Under the pieces are notes generated by a model, which saw nothing but the letters and a program-made list of their open reading frames with translations, did no database searches and was not told where the DNA came from. From the IMG/VR virus record IMGVR_UViG_3300027801_000026, positions 1 through 57,037 of that record: a stretch of 57,037 nucleotides of DNA; one strand, 5' to 3'. The translations under genes were made by a program, and so were the position numbers. The stretch is from a virus. This document shows positions 1-8,896 of the stretch, one piece after another (position 1 is the stretch's first letter; each line of letters begins with the position of its first letter).

Positions 1-1140
1 ATATGGATTACCTACAAATTTATTTGAGCTCCATGATGGAGTAGATGTTTCTGTTAATCCACTAATGATTGCTCTAAATACAAGTGGTTTTGCAGCTCCA
101 ATTTTTTTAAACCACAATGGAATAAAATCTTTATATGTTTCTCCTTCAAATTTCATGAAAGCATTATCTTCCATTGTAAAATCATCTACTGGTGATACTA
201 TATTTAATCCATCACCTGTTCCCAAATGATATTCTGTCTTCATTGGGATATCTTTCTTTTTTGTAAATCTGGTATCATCTGTTTCAGGAGAATATCTACT
301 ATTCCCAAGTGAGTTCATTCCGTATTCACGACCGGCTCTATCTCCTTCTTTTCGATTTATACCATATATAGGTGATACTGTTTTTAGTTTTATTCCCGCA
401 TTTTTTATTGTCCCATCTTTCTTTTTCTGTATGCCTCCTAGTTTCGAATTTTTTTCTAATTCCTCTAATGTGGTGGCTATTCTATCAGATTCCTTTGATT
501 TAGAATATGTATTTTCGTTAGAAGTAGATTCTACTGCATAACTTAAATTAGCTTGATTACTTCTCTCCTGTGCACCTTCACCAAATAAAGCACCTCTTAT
601 AATATCCTTAGCTACACCCAATCCTTTTCCAAGAGCTTGTTTACCAATTGTTTTTGGGTTTCCACCACCAGTTTGTTTTAAAAATTTACCAAATTCAGTT
701 CCAGAACCACCATATGCATCTAATGTAACAGGATCAGTAGATTTTAAATCTGTAAATCCCTTATCACCTATTAGTCGAGTCGGTATTGCGTTTGTAGGAA
801 TTCCTAATTTAGAATTTACCTTATCTCTTACATCTTTTATTGATTTTACCTTACCACCAGTTAATTTATCTAATCCTTTTCCTATTAAACCACCATCAGT
901 ACCACTACCCCCAATAGAAGTTGTCATTTCCTCAACATCTGATGTTGAACGATTTGCAATACGTGTGGCTTCGTTACCATAGATAAGTGGGTTGTTTAAC
1001 TCAACAAGTGATTTAATACGAATTCCACTTGTTTCTTGTTCTATTAAAGTTTCAGATTCTTTTTTTACTGCACCTTCTGCTGAACTTCCACCTGGAAATA
1101 ACAATTCTTTATTTTTAAATAATTCTATTATACTTGGCAT
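1..1140 (-). CDS. Tail or baseplate structural protein, 3' end cut by window edge
   Basis: The frame opens at an ATG (1138-1140, protein start MPSIIELFKNKELLFPGG) and stays open for 380 codons to the left edge, so the C-terminus is missing. The first half is Gly/Ser/Thr-rich and polar. The last visible part (about residues 330-380) is more ordered, with FIPLWFKKIGAAKPLVF followed by a segment ending STPSWSSNKFVGNPY. I associate that pattern, from memory only, with large virion proteins encoded after the tape measure in marine T4-like phages. It starts 5 nt after the tape-measure stop codon, so the two are probably cotranscribed. A tail or baseplate role is inferred from position and composition. 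No enzymatic motif was seen. Confidence 0.6.
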   Translation of the reverse strand, partial: MPSIIELFKNKELLFPGGSSAEGAVKKESETLIEQETSGIRIKSLVELNNPLIYGNEATRIANRSTSDVEEMTTSIGGSGTDGGLIGKGLDKLTGGKVKSIKDVRDKVNSKLGIPTNAIPTRLIGDKGFTDLKSTDPVTLDAYGGSGTEFGKFLKQTGGGNPKTIGKQALGKGLGVAKDIIRGALFGEGAQERSNQANLSYAVESTSNENTYSKSKESDRIATTLEELEKNSKLGGIQKKKDGTIKNAGIKLKTVSPIYGINRKEGDRAGREYGMNSLGNSRYSPETDDTRFTKKKDIPMKTEYHLGTGDGLNIVSPVDDFTMEDNAFMKFEGETYKDFIPLWFKKIGAAKPLVFRAIISGLTETSTPSWSSNKFVGNPY

Positions 1141-1145
1141 AATGA

Positions 1146-4100
1146 TTAGGCTCTATTTAATTTAAACTTGTTTACAGCACTTCGTTCTCCTCTATCCATA
1201 ACTATATTGGTAACCTTATCTTTATCTAAGTAAATATCTCGTTGTGATGTTGTTGCTTGTATTAATTGGTCCAATTTGTCCAACATATTGGTTTCGTATT
1301 CACTCACCGAACCTTCTTCTAATGATGATGTTTCAGAATCTCCAACACTTCCAATTACTCCTAATTCTGCTAATTTTATTAAAGGTGCTGATATTGCTGC
1401 AATTGCGGTCAACATTAATAATCCAGGCAAACCTGCAATTCCCATAAAGGCCATTGATAATCCTAATCCCATTAGTGCACCTGATAATCCTAATAGTGCA
1501 AGTGATAACATAGTTACTGGTCCAATAATTCCAATTAAACCACCCAATGATGTCATTATACTAGATAATCCCAAACCTACTGATTGCATACCCGTTCCTA
1601 ATACATTAAATGCAACACCTAACAACATAGTCGCGAATCCAATACCCATCATAACAGGTACTGCAACTAAACCACTTATTCCTAACATTACCAAACTACC
1701 AGATAATCCAATAAATGCCAATGCCAATGAAGCAATTGCTGCTACTTTTTCTAAAGTTATAACTTCTAAAACAGAAGATAATCCAGATGCAAATGTACCC
1801 ATACTTTCACTCATTGTTGAAACTGCGGATCCAATTGTTCCAAGTGCAGTTCCTGCTAAACTCATTCCTGTTCCCAACAACATCATTGCAAATCCTAATC
1901 CCATTAACGAAGGTAATGCAAATAAACTTGCAATTCCTAATGAGAACAACGATGTGGCTAAACCTAAGAATGAGTAAGCCAATACTCCCATCGCAATTGC
2001 CTTTTCTAAAGTTACAACTCCCAACATTCCTATTAATCCACCAGCCACTGCCGTAACGATGGATGCGATACCTTCAAATGCTCCTTTTATTATATCACCA
2101 AATGCAGATATTGCTGGTGCGGCTAACCCAAGAGCATATGCTAATGGAATCATTGCTGCACCAAATCCTGCTAGTACTAATAAACCTATTCCAATTTGTG
2201 GTAATGCTTTTGTAACTGTTTTTCCAAATGCAGCTAATCCCTTTCCTAATCCTCTTAAACCAACACCGGTTGCAACTCCCATTAGAGATAATGCTAACAT
2301 ACCTGGTATTGCTGCTATCATTGCAACCATACCCAATGCGGTTGGTATTAAATTAAGTGCACCGAAAAGAACTTTTGCATTACCCATTGCTTTTAATCCA
2401 CTAGCAAGACTCTTTAATGATTTACCAGCTCCTCCACCTTTTGTTGCTGCCTTTGTATCTGGAACTTTTACTTTATCAGCTATACTAGATGTTGCTTTAG
2501 ATGTTACCGCAGATGCAGCTTTTCCTCCGAAGAATCCTGCTACTTTCTGAGCTCCTGCTTTAACTATATTTTTCAACCATGCTGCAGATGATTTTACCAT
2601 ACCACCCATATCAAGTCCAAGTGATTTGAATCCCATTCCTAATTGACCTGAAGCAGTAACCATACCACCCAATCCTTTAAGTCCAGTACCAAGGTATTTG
2701 TTTAATCCCATGTTTATGGCCTCACCTGCAGCTGAAAACTTTTCATTGATTACACTACCCAATTGACCAGCATTTTCCATTTTGGTGTTCATCTTCTGTA
2801 GTTCTGCAACAGATATACCTAATAAATCAGCAGTTTGTTTCTTTTGGTAGTAATCCATTTTATTGAATGCATCAATACCACCTAATTGTTTAAGTGTTTC
2901 TTTTACTGCTCCTTCTATATCATCACTATATGCAAGTTCTCTTGCTTTGTTAAGATTAATGTTTTTACCTAACATTGCACCTAATTCTAATTCTTTAGTA
3001 ATAGATGATTCGAAATCAAGTAATCCATCTGCAATTCCACTAAGTGTACTCATATTAACACCAAGTTTAGCAGCATATCCTGCAGCTCTTAGAATATTTT
3101 CACCGCCATCTTTACCGAATAATGCAAATTCTTCAGTTGAATTTGCCAAATCTCCCATCAATTGAGCTGGGATTATTCCATTTTGTTTTGCAAACTCTTG
3201 TGTGGTTTTTGACATATCCAATGACATATCAGTTGAATTTCCATTCAACATTGAGAAGGAATTTATTAATTTAACTGCCTCACCACCACTAATACCCATA
3301 TTGGCAGACATTAAACCTACATTTGCTTGTAATGCAAATGTTGCTTTGTTTGTATCACCAAGTGCTGCACTTAAATCTTTTGCATTAGATACTGCATCAC
3401 CAAATACTAATGATAATACACCAGCCTTTCTTGCAACACCATCTGTTTGGAACATTGAAGTTCCTAATTCAGTATTTGCTTCTCCTATCTTACCAACAAC
3501 TACACCAAGACCTGATATTAAACCACCTACAGCTCCTGTTATGTTACCATATAGAGTTTTAACGGTCATTAATGTACCTTGAATAGTTTTCTTTACACCT
3601 TCAAGTACATCATGTTGGGATTGTATTAAATCTTTTTGTTCAGAACTCATGTTAGCATAATTCTGTGCTAAACTATTCTGTTCTTTTAGGTTTGTTTTTA
3701 TATCCTTCTGTGCTTTAAACCGACCATCTAGTGATTTCATCTGAGTATTGTACTCGTTTGTAAGAGCCTTTCTACCTTCAATATCATCTGCTCCCAATTG
3801 TGAAATACTTCTGTTGATTTCTTGTATCTTAGTTATAGTTCCAAGTTGTTCTTTACTTAGTTTAGTTGCATCACCAAAAGATCCAGTATTTTTTGCAGCT
3901 ATTGATAAACCCTCCTTTTGTAGGTCGTTTAAATTACCATACATAGAACCCATTGACTTGATAGAGCTTTCTTCACCTTTCAATGCATCTAACTTTTCTT
4001 GTCTAAGTTCTGATATTTCTTTTCTAAGTTCTTTTTGTTTTGAAATGAGAGATTCTAACTGCTTTTGCTCTTCTTTAGTTAGCGCAATAGATTTCTTCTG

Positions 4101-4166
4101 AAGTTCAATCTTTTCAGCTTGTACCTTCTTAGCTTCTTTTAATATCTCAGCATCATTTCTTGCCAT
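1146..4166 (-). CDS. Tail tape measure protein
   Basis: This 1006-aa protein is the largest in the tail-tube/baseplate block. Residues about 5-190 are charged and heptad-like (KEAKKVQAEKIELQKKS onward), predicted coiled coil. Residues about 600-950 form a long run of Gly/Ala/Leu/Met-rich hydrophobic stretches. That organisation is typical of tape measures, which fill the tail tube, set its length and are ejected with the DNA. It lies downstream of tube and chaperone-like genes, the usual place. It is much longer than T4 gp29 (590 aa), which would imply a longer tail. The start ATG follows a TTAGGA box about 10 nt upstream. Sequence-level homology to gp29 is not claimed. Confidence 0.8.
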   Translation of the reverse strand: MARNDAEILKEAKKVQAEKIELQKKSIALTKEEQKQLESLISKQKELRKEISELRQEKLDALKGEESSIKSMGSMYGNLNDLQKEGLSIAAKNTGSFGDATKLSKEQLGTITKIQEINRSISQLGADDIEGRKALTNEYNTQMKSLDGRFKAQKDIKTNLKEQNSLAQNYANMSSEQKDLIQSQHDVLEGVKKTIQGTLMTVKTLYGNITGAVGGLISGLGVVVGKIGEANTELGTSMFQTDGVARKAGVLSLVFGDAVSNAKDLSAALGDTNKATFALQANVGLMSANMGISGGEAVKLINSFSMLNGNSTDMSLDMSKTTQEFAKQNGIIPAQLMGDLANSTEEFALFGKDGGENILRAAGYAAKLGVNMSTLSGIADGLLDFESSITKELELGAMLGKNINLNKARELAYSDDIEGAVKETLKQLGGIDAFNKMDYYQKKQTADLLGISVAELQKMNTKMENAGQLGSVINEKFSAAGEAINMGLNKYLGTGLKGLGGMVTASGQLGMGFKSLGLDMGGMVKSSAAWLKNIVKAGAQKVAGFFGGKAASAVTSKATSSIADKVKVPDTKAATKGGGAGKSLKSLASGLKAMGNAKVLFGALNLIPTALGMVAMIAAIPGMLALSLMGVATGVGLRGLGKGLAAFGKTVTKALPQIGIGLLVLAGFGAAMIPLAYALGLAAPAISAFGDIIKGAFEGIASIVTAVAGGLIGMLGVVTLEKAIAMGVLAYSFLGLATSLFSLGIASLFALPSLMGLGFAMMLLGTGMSLAGTALGTIGSAVSTMSESMGTFASGLSSVLEVITLEKVAAIASLALAFIGLSGSLVMLGISGLVAVPVMMGIGFATMLLGVAFNVLGTGMQSVGLGLSSIMTSLGGLIGIIGPVTMLSLALLGLSGALMGLGLSMAFMGIAGLPGLLMLTAIAAISAPLIKLAELGVIGSVGDSETSSLEEGSVSEYETNMLDKLDQLIQATTSQRDIYLDKDKVTNIVMDRGERSAVNKFKLNRA

Positions 4167-4188
4167 TATAGTCTATTCCTAAGTTATA

Positions 4189-4392
4189 TTATTTACTATA
4201 ATCTGCGAAAAGCTTATCCAACTCACGCTTTTCTTTTTCGATTTGTTTCATCTTATCGATTACTACTTTAGGCATACCAGCTTTCTTAGCTTTATCTAAA
4301 TGTCTCCTTGTAGTATTGGTTTTAACACCATCAAAGAAATCTCCGATAAACTTGCTAATACCCAATCCCTCGTTTATGTTTTTTTTAGCCAT
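4189..4392 (-). CDS. Small basic helical protein before the tape measure
   Basis: A 67-aa Lys-rich protein (MAKKNINEGLGISKFIGDFF...). The N-terminal third contains an amphipathic IGDFFDGV stretch. The C-terminal half (KVVIDKMKQIEKEKRELDKL) looks like a helix or coiled coil. I do not recognise a named family. It sits 22 nt upstream of the tape measure, after the gp51-like gene terminator, and has its own ATATTTATA promoter box 27 nt upstream. By position it may be a tape-measure chaperone or small tail protein, but this is inference. Confidence 0.65.
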   Translation of the reverse strand: MAKKNINEGLGISKFIGDFFDGVKTNTTRRHLDKAKKAGMPKVVIDKMKQIEKEKRELDKLFADYSK

Positions 4393-4418
4393 GTGTGAAT
4401 CCTATATATTTGTTCTTA

Positions 4419-4427
4419 TATAAATAT
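4419..4427 (-). promoter_or_regulatory. Candidate late promoter box for the 67-aa gene
   Basis: Exact coding-strand 9-mer ATATTTATA, 27 nt upstream of the ATG at 4392. It lies just after the intrinsic terminator at 4441-4464, as expected for a new transcription unit. Confidence 0.55.
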
Positions 4428-4440
4428 AAGACAAAAAAAA

Positions 4441-4464
4441 AGTGAAGAATTTTACTTCTTCACT
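4441..4464 (-). terminator. Intrinsic terminator after the gp51-like gene
   Basis: Coding-strand stem AGTGAAGAA / TTCTTCACT (9 perfect pairs, 6-nt loop) followed immediately by an uninterrupted T run. The hairpin overlaps the last codons of the gp51-like ORF, which stops at 4452. Confidence 0.8.
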
Positions 4465-4718
4465 CTTACATTTGGACTTCGTCCTCCTTTTTTCTTAGAG
4501 GCCTTGTCGTGTTCTTCTTTTTCTTTTTTCTTTGATTCTAATAACTTCTTGAAATAGAAATTTCTCCAATGGATTGGCATGAAGTAAACTTCTGACCAAG
4601 TAAATCCGTTACCATAGTTAACCATTTCCCAAATCTGAGAATGTAGTTGGATACTATAATCATTCGGAAGGGTAAAAAAACCCAATCCCAAATGGGATGT
4701 CAAGTGCCTCCTGCTCAC
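4452..4718 (-). CDS. gp51-like / tail-assembly protein, possibly made by frameshifting
   Basis: The 88-codon frame overlaps the end of the gp26-like gene by 59 nt in the +1 frame. Its nominal start is a GTG at 4718, buried in the upstream gene. The conserved-looking core begins around residue 27 (IWEMVNYGNGFTW, VYFMPIHWRNFYFKKLL). I associate that pattern with the short proteins annotated gp51 (baseplate hub assembly) after gp26 in cyanophages, although T4 gp51 itself is much longer. The C-terminus is very Lys-rich. No convincing Shine-Dalgarno site with normal spacing precedes GTG 4718 or the internal ATG. A run of seven T at 4674-4680 (coding strand) lies in the overlap. Translation could therefore be by coupled initiation or by a +1 frameshift from gp26. 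Confidence 0.65.
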   Translation of the reverse strand: MSRRHLTSHLGLGFFTLPNDYSIQLHSQIWEMVNYGNGFTWSEVYFMPIHWRNFYFKKLLESKKKEKEEHDKASKKKGGRSPNVRVKK

Positions 4719-5424
4719 CGGTTACATCTGATGTGAAGTTGAATGTTAAATCCAAATCAGGTGTAAACTCTTGTATGTACTTCCTAAGAGCTCTCGAATC
4801 TCTAGCAAGTAAACTGTTTTTTACATAATTGTTAATATATCCTCTATCTTCGTTACCATCTACATCTTGAATCATATATCTTAGTCGAGTTGTAACATCC
4901 TGTGATACATTCTCACCTTTAGTTAATCGATTAAGTGCTTGTATTTCAGCATTAATATCAATTTCATCTTTATGTGTTAGTAATCTAAATATAATTTTTT
5001 TCTTACCAAGTGGTAAATCAAACTCATATCTGTTTTCTGAATTTAGATTTTCTTCAGATACTTCCTTAACTTGGACCTTAGAAAGGTCTATGTTAACTTT
5101 TTGTTTTTCTCCTGATGTTGGGTCTGTCATCTCCACTTGATAATCTTTACCATATCCTAAGATACGTGTTGCTAATAAAATAGCATTCTTATCACCAATG
5201 AATATATCACCTACATCAACTCCTGGAGATACAACTACGGATTCGAATAATTTATCAAGTACCACTCCTTTTTTAATAAGATTCTGTGATGCTAAGATAT
5301 CCTCCTCTTTGGCAGTCATATACTTTATTTCAACTGTACCCTTTGATAGTGGGTTTGATTCGGGATAAAGTTTACCCTTAGATGGAAGGTCTATTACCTC
5401 CGTTGGAAAATCATATTTTGCCAT
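4660..5424 (-). CDS. gp26-like baseplate hub / tail chaperone protein
   Basis: A 254-aa protein with the N-terminal pattern FPTEVIDLPSKGKLYPESNPL and VEIKYMTAKEEDILAS near residue 35. I recognise this as the signature of the family named for T4 baseplate protein gp26. It is somewhat longer than T4 gp26 (208 aa). It lies between the tail tube and tape measure, the position held by tail-assembly chaperones in most tailed phages, and it is followed by an overlapping out-of-frame ORF. The start ATG has no clear Shine-Dalgarno site. An ATATTTATA promoter box is 23 nt upstream. Whether it is a virion hub component or a chaperone cannot be decided from sequence. Confidence 0.75.
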   Translation of the reverse strand: MAKYDFPTEVIDLPSKGKLYPESNPLSKGTVEIKYMTAKEEDILASQNLIKKGVVLDKLFESVVVSPGVDVGDIFIGDKNAILLATRILGYGKDYQVEMTDPTSGEKQKVNIDLSKVQVKEVSEENLNSENRYEFDLPLGKKKIIFRLLTHKDEIDINAEIQALNRLTKGENVSQDVTTRLRYMIQDVDGNEDRGYINNYVKNSLLARDSRALRKYIQEFTPDLDLTFNFTSDVTGEQEALDIPFGIGFFYPSE

Positions 5425-5446
5425 AACTTTGTTTATTTTGTTCGTA

Positions 5447-5455
5447 TATAAATAT
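5447..5455 (-). promoter_or_regulatory. Candidate late promoter box for the gp26-like gene
   Basis: Exact ATATTTATA on the coding strand, extended to ATATTTATATACGAA, 23 nt upstream of the ATG at 5424 and after the terminator at 5480-5504. Confidence 0.55.
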
Positions 5456-5479
5456 ATAACTTTTAAAAAACGATAAAAA

Positions 5480-5504
5480 AAAGGCTCTCACTAAGAGAAC
5501 CTTT
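5480..5504 (-). terminator. Intrinsic terminator after the tail tube gene
   Basis: Coding-strand stem AAAGGTTCTC / GAGAGCCTTT (10 pairs with one G-U, 5-nt loop) followed by eight T. It is 26 nt past the tail tube stop codon and would separate the abundant tube transcript from gp26. Confidence 0.8.
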
Positions 5505-5529
5505 AATCATTTATATATTGTAATCTTTC

Positions 5530-6018
5530 TTAGAATTCTAAGATTGCGTAATCATACGATAATGTAAGAGTAACTTCTGCTGGGTCATTTGAACTCCAAT
5601 CTAAATCATTAAATACAGCATTGTTTATAAATGCTCCTTTAAGAGTCCATTGTTCAATCTTATCACCAACTGGTCCTAATAGATATATTTGTACATCTTT
5701 CTTATAGAAATCTGCATATCCATCTCTACCTGTAATAGATTCATGTGATGTTCTCACCCATTCCATTACTGATTGAGCTCCACTTGGAACGATTGGGTCA
5801 AATAATGTAATTTCTACATCTTGCCATTCTCCCTTACCTTTTAATTTACGTTTAACGTTAATGTGGTCTAGGGTAATAGTTTCAAACTGAATTGAAGGTC
5901 TATTTGCTGTTTTTATTAAATATGAAGGGATACCATCGATTTCCATGATGAATCTATTCTTCATCTTTGGTTCGAAATTGGTATAAAACATATCGTTAAA
6001 TTCTAATACTTCTGCCAT
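5530..6018 (-). CDS. 19: Tail tube protein (gp19-like)
   Basis: 162 aa, close to T4 gp19 (163 aa). It has the tube-protein pattern of an early NRFIMEIDGIPSYLIKTANRPS strand region, a central WQDVEITLFDPIVPSG segment and a C-terminal VTLTLSYDYAILEF strand. Subunits of this family stack as hexamers inside the contractile sheath. It follows the sheath gene directly, as in T4. A good Shine-Dalgarno site (AAAAGGAG, 9 nt before ATG) supports this start. The gene has its own promoter-like box and a strong terminator, in keeping with high copy number in the virion. Confidence 0.9.
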   Translation of the reverse strand: MAEVLEFNDMFYTNFEPKMKNRFIMEIDGIPSYLIKTANRPSIQFETITLDHINVKRKLKGKGEWQDVEITLFDPIVPSGAQSVMEWVRTSHESITGRDGYADFYKKDVQIYLLGPVGDKIEQWTLKGAFINNAVFNDLDWSSNDPAEVTLTLSYDYAILEF

Positions 6019-6040
6019 GTTGTTTATCTCCTTTTATATT

Positions 6041-6049
6041 AATAAATAT
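6041..6049 (-). promoter_or_regulatory. Promoter-like box for the tail tube gene, one mismatch
   Basis: Coding strand ATATTTATT, one change from ATATTTATA, 23 nt before the ATG at 6018, which is the same spacing as neighbouring sites. Confidence 0.45.
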
Positions 6050-6072
6050 AAGGTTTTTTTATTTTTAATTAA

Positions 6073-8439
6073 TTATGCCGTAAAAGATGCCCCAGTCGGT
6101 AAGATGTTGAAATCTAACACGATGAATTCGGCAGTTTTAGTTGGTTGTAAGAAAATCTGTCCAGCCAATATGTTTCTGTCGATTACATCTGGTGTGTTAT
6201 TACTCTCATCCATTACCACCCTAAATGCATACAATCCTTGTCTTTGTTGTATTCCTTCTAAATAAGGATTCACAGTATTTAAGAATTTACCTCTTGTTGT
6301 AGAAGTATTTTGTTCAAATACTAAGTATCTTGATGTAGAAGCTATATACTTCTTAACTTTAATCATCAATCTTCTAACATTGATTCTATCAAGTGCCGAT
6401 GCTTTATCTTGAAGTGTCTTTTGTCCAAATGCTACGATACCTTCTCCAGGGAACTGAGCGATTGGATTAATTTTTCCTTCATATAATTCATCTCTTTCAG
6501 CGTGTGTTAATCTGTTTAGTACAGATATAGCACCTACTATACCACCTCTATTTAAACCTGCTGGTGCAAACCATTCGGCTGCAACTGCATCGTTAGAAGC
6601 ATATATCCCAGGCATCAATACTGATGGTGGAACTGAAATAAGTTTATTTGTTCTTGAATCAATTGTTTTAACCCATGGGTAGTATGTACCTACGTAGTTA
6701 GAATCAATTGCTGCACCTTGTTCGATTGCTTGTGATATAGTATCAGAAGTTGTTTGTGATGTTCCACTATTATAAGTTACACCCACAACGTCTCCGATGA
6801 AGAATGCATCTTCTCTAGCTTCACACATATCAACAACTTTATCAAATACATAAGAATGATGTCTTCTTACGATTCCAGGTACAGATACTAAATTAATATC
6901 AAAATCATCTGGGTTAGATACTGAGTTGATTGCTTTTACATATGCAACAGAACCAACAGAGGTTGAAGTGGATAAATCAAATCCTTGTGAGTTTCCACTA
7001 CCAAAGTTTGCAGATGAACCAGCCAACGCGATTTCAGTAGTTGGAGATATACCATCGAATCCATTTTGGAATCCAACAACAAATTGTCTTTTGTTTATAT
7101 CTTTTGATAAAGAACCAGTCAATTCATATCCAAAGGCTTTAGTACCACCTTTTATAGTTACAGTTCCATCAAAAGCAAATACAGTATTACTACCTTGTGT
7201 TGCTGATGCAGGAATTACAGATAAGTAATTGTTATTATCTATCTTAACTTGTACAGTTTCTAAATCAATACCACTATAAGCAACTGCTTTAGAAGCGTTG
7301 TTTACATCAGAACCAGTAGAGAATATTACTGCAGGTACATCAGATTCAGATAAACTACCACCCATATAAATTGGATTGTAATATTTAGCGTGTGCAAATG
7401 GTCCAGCAACAAGAGGGAATGAACCTTCAGCTGAAGTTTCAACTCTTATATACTTAGAACGATTTGGATAATCACCATTTTCTGTTTGTTTACCGTTTGC
7501 ATCAATTACTAAGTTTCTATCACCAATTACTTTTTTGATGTAGTTAGGAGATGCAGGGTCTAAGTTAACATTGTTATATGTTTCTAATACAGTTTTTCTT
7601 TTATCAGTATCTTTATACTCTCTAATAGCTACTGCGAAAGTTGCGTAATCAGTAGAGTTGTTAGAACCAGCTGGTTTAACGTTAAAGATAGATACTTTAT
7701 ATTCTTTATTATAGTTAGAACCATCACCAAGAGTATGTATCTTGAATAGGTTATGTCTTTCTCCTGAAATCAATTGAGATTGAATCCATGGAGTTGAAGC
7801 GTTTTTAATATCTTGAGTAATGTCTTGATTAGCTAATTCAACTACTTCAAGTCCATCAAATCCTGCAGTAACTTGAGTTGCTGCTTCACTTTCAAAATAA
7901 TTATATACATAAGAACTTTTAATACCTCTTGGGTTTGTTCCGAATACATCACCTAAATCATTTCCCTTAGTAGGGTCAATAGATGAAGATATTACAGAAG
8001 AACCACTTACTGTGATATTAAATTCCGATGAACTTACTGGTCCTTGTGTTAAAGTAGAACTAGCTAAACCACCTACTCCTAAGTGGGTTTCAAATAATGT
8101 TCCTATTACAGTTCCATGTTTTGTTGAATCTGAGCTACTAATTGCTATAGCTACAGGTACTGTTTGTGTGTAACCACCTGTTTGACCGACACGAACAATA
8201 GTTACTGTTCCTGCTTCTCTTAGGTAGTTTTGTACGGTATATCCTGTATAGTAAGAACCATCAGGTGTACCGAAAATCTGTTCGAATTCCGATTGGGTGT
8301 TTACAACGGTTGGTACGAAGGCTGGGCCCTTTTTGAAAGGTCCTATTACAGCTGCTCCTATTTCTCCAATACCTTGTGATAAGAAAGAAAGGTCATTTTC
8401 TCTCGTAAATACTCCAGGTGATACAATTTTTTCTGCCAT
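6073..8439 (-). CDS. 18: Contractile tail sheath protein (gp18-like)
   Basis: 788 aa, compared with 659 in T4. The N-terminus MAEKIVSPGVFTRENDLSF is the classic sheath start. It is followed by GEIGAAVIGPFKKGPAF and the EFEQIFGTPDGSYYTGYTVQNYL region. The C-terminal third (residues about 560-788) is the most conserved sheath domain, with LPPS-like VPPSVLMPGIYA, FAPAGLNRGG and NVRRLMIKVKKYI. The extra length is in the polar middle (about residues 130-450), probably surface insertions. A strong Shine-Dalgarno AAGGAG sits 10 nt before the start. The tube gene follows. Function: contraction drives the tube through the host envelope. Confidence 0.95.
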   Translation of the reverse strand: MAEKIVSPGVFTRENDLSFLSQGIGEIGAAVIGPFKKGPAFVPTVVNTQSEFEQIFGTPDGSYYTGYTVQNYLREAGTVTIVRVGQTGGYTQTVPVAIAISSSDSTKHGTVIGTLFETHLGVGGLASSTLTQGPVSSSEFNITVSGSSVISSSIDPTKGNDLGDVFGTNPRGIKSSYVYNYFESEAATQVTAGFDGLEVVELANQDITQDIKNASTPWIQSQLISGERHNLFKIHTLGDGSNYNKEYKVSIFNVKPAGSNNSTDYATFAVAIREYKDTDKRKTVLETYNNVNLDPASPNYIKKVIGDRNLVIDANGKQTENGDYPNRSKYIRVETSAEGSFPLVAGPFAHAKYYNPIYMGGSLSESDVPAVIFSTGSDVNNASKAVAYSGIDLETVQVKIDNNNYLSVIPASATQGSNTVFAFDGTVTIKGGTKAFGYELTGSLSKDINKRQFVVGFQNGFDGISPTTEIALAGSSANFGSGNSQGFDLSTSTSVGSVAYVKAINSVSNPDDFDINLVSVPGIVRRHHSYVFDKVVDMCEAREDAFFIGDVVGVTYNSGTSQTTSDTISQAIEQGAAIDSNYVGTYYPWVKTIDSRTNKLISVPPSVLMPGIYASNDAVAAEWFAPAGLNRGGIVGAISVLNRLTHAERDELYEGKINPIAQFPGEGIVAFGQKTLQDKASALDRINVRRLMIKVKKYIASTSRYLVFEQNTSTTRGKFLNTVNPYLEGIQQRQGLYAFRVVMDESNNTPDVIDRNILAGQIFLQPTKTAEFIVLDFNILPTGASFTA

Positions 8440-8489
8440 TTTATTTTACTCCTTAGTTAATGTGTTGAATATTCATACTCGTATATAAG

Positions 8490-8498
8490 TATAAATAA
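8490..8498 (-). promoter_or_regulatory. Promoter-like boxes before the sheath gene
   Basis: The coding strand reads TTATTTATACTTATATACGAG. A TTATTTATA box is followed directly by ATACTTATA, each one base from ATATTTATA. They lie about 43-59 nt upstream of the sheath ATG. Confidence 0.4.
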
Positions 8499-8516
8499 CT
8501 TTTTCTAAAATATGAT

Positions 8517-8825
8517 TTATACTTCAGATGTTGTTAAAATTTCTTCTTTTTTTTCTTTTTCTTCTGTTGGAGTGAATATGTTAGTAGCTGGATCATAATT
8601 ACCATCACCATATTTGCCATTCAATCCCTTAAACATTGTTTGTTCTTTTTCGACTAAACCTGAATGTTGAGATATTAAATCTTTTTCAACTTGTTCGAGT
8701 TCATCTAGTCTTCTTTTCTTTTCTATTTGAAGTTGTCCTAATCTTGTAAAAAGATTTGCAACATCTTGTCTTAGTTGTTGTACTTCTTGTACTTCTTCTT
8801 TTGTAAACTTAATTGTTTTCGCCAT
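8517..8825 (-). CDS. Small coiled-coil protein upstream of sheath
   Basis: A 102-aa charged protein. Residues about 8-70 are a continuous predicted helix with leucines and valines at heptad spacing (EEVQEVQQLRQDVANLF, LGQLQIEKKRRLDELEQVE). The remainder is a short NGKYGDGNYDPATN turn region and a Glu/Lys-rich tail. I do not recognise a named family. It is a single gene between two promoter-like boxes, next to the sheath gene, so a minor tail component or assembly factor is plausible. No signal peptide or membrane segment. Confidence 0.7.
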   Translation of the reverse strand: MAKTIKFTKEEVQEVQQLRQDVANLFTRLGQLQIEKKRRLDELEQVEKDLISQHSGLVEKEQTMFKGLNGKYGDGNYDPATNIFTPTEEKEKKEEILTTSEV

Positions 8826-8857
8826 TTTGATATATTTTTGTTTTTGTCAAGTGTATA

Positions 8858-8866
8858 TATAAATAT
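8858..8866 (-). promoter_or_regulatory. Candidate late promoter box for the coiled-coil gene
   Basis: Exact ATATTTATA on the coding strand, 33 nt before the ATG at 8825. Confidence 0.5.
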
Positions 8867-8896
8867 ATAGTTTTTTAATAAACGTTAAATTATTAT

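Noticed and set aside
1276-4101. Several plus-strand open frames opposite the tape measure (for example 1276-1977 and 2059-2550)
   Set aside because: They mirror the low-complexity Gly/Ala/Leu codons of the minus-strand gene, lack ribosome sites and promoters, and have no recognisable domains.
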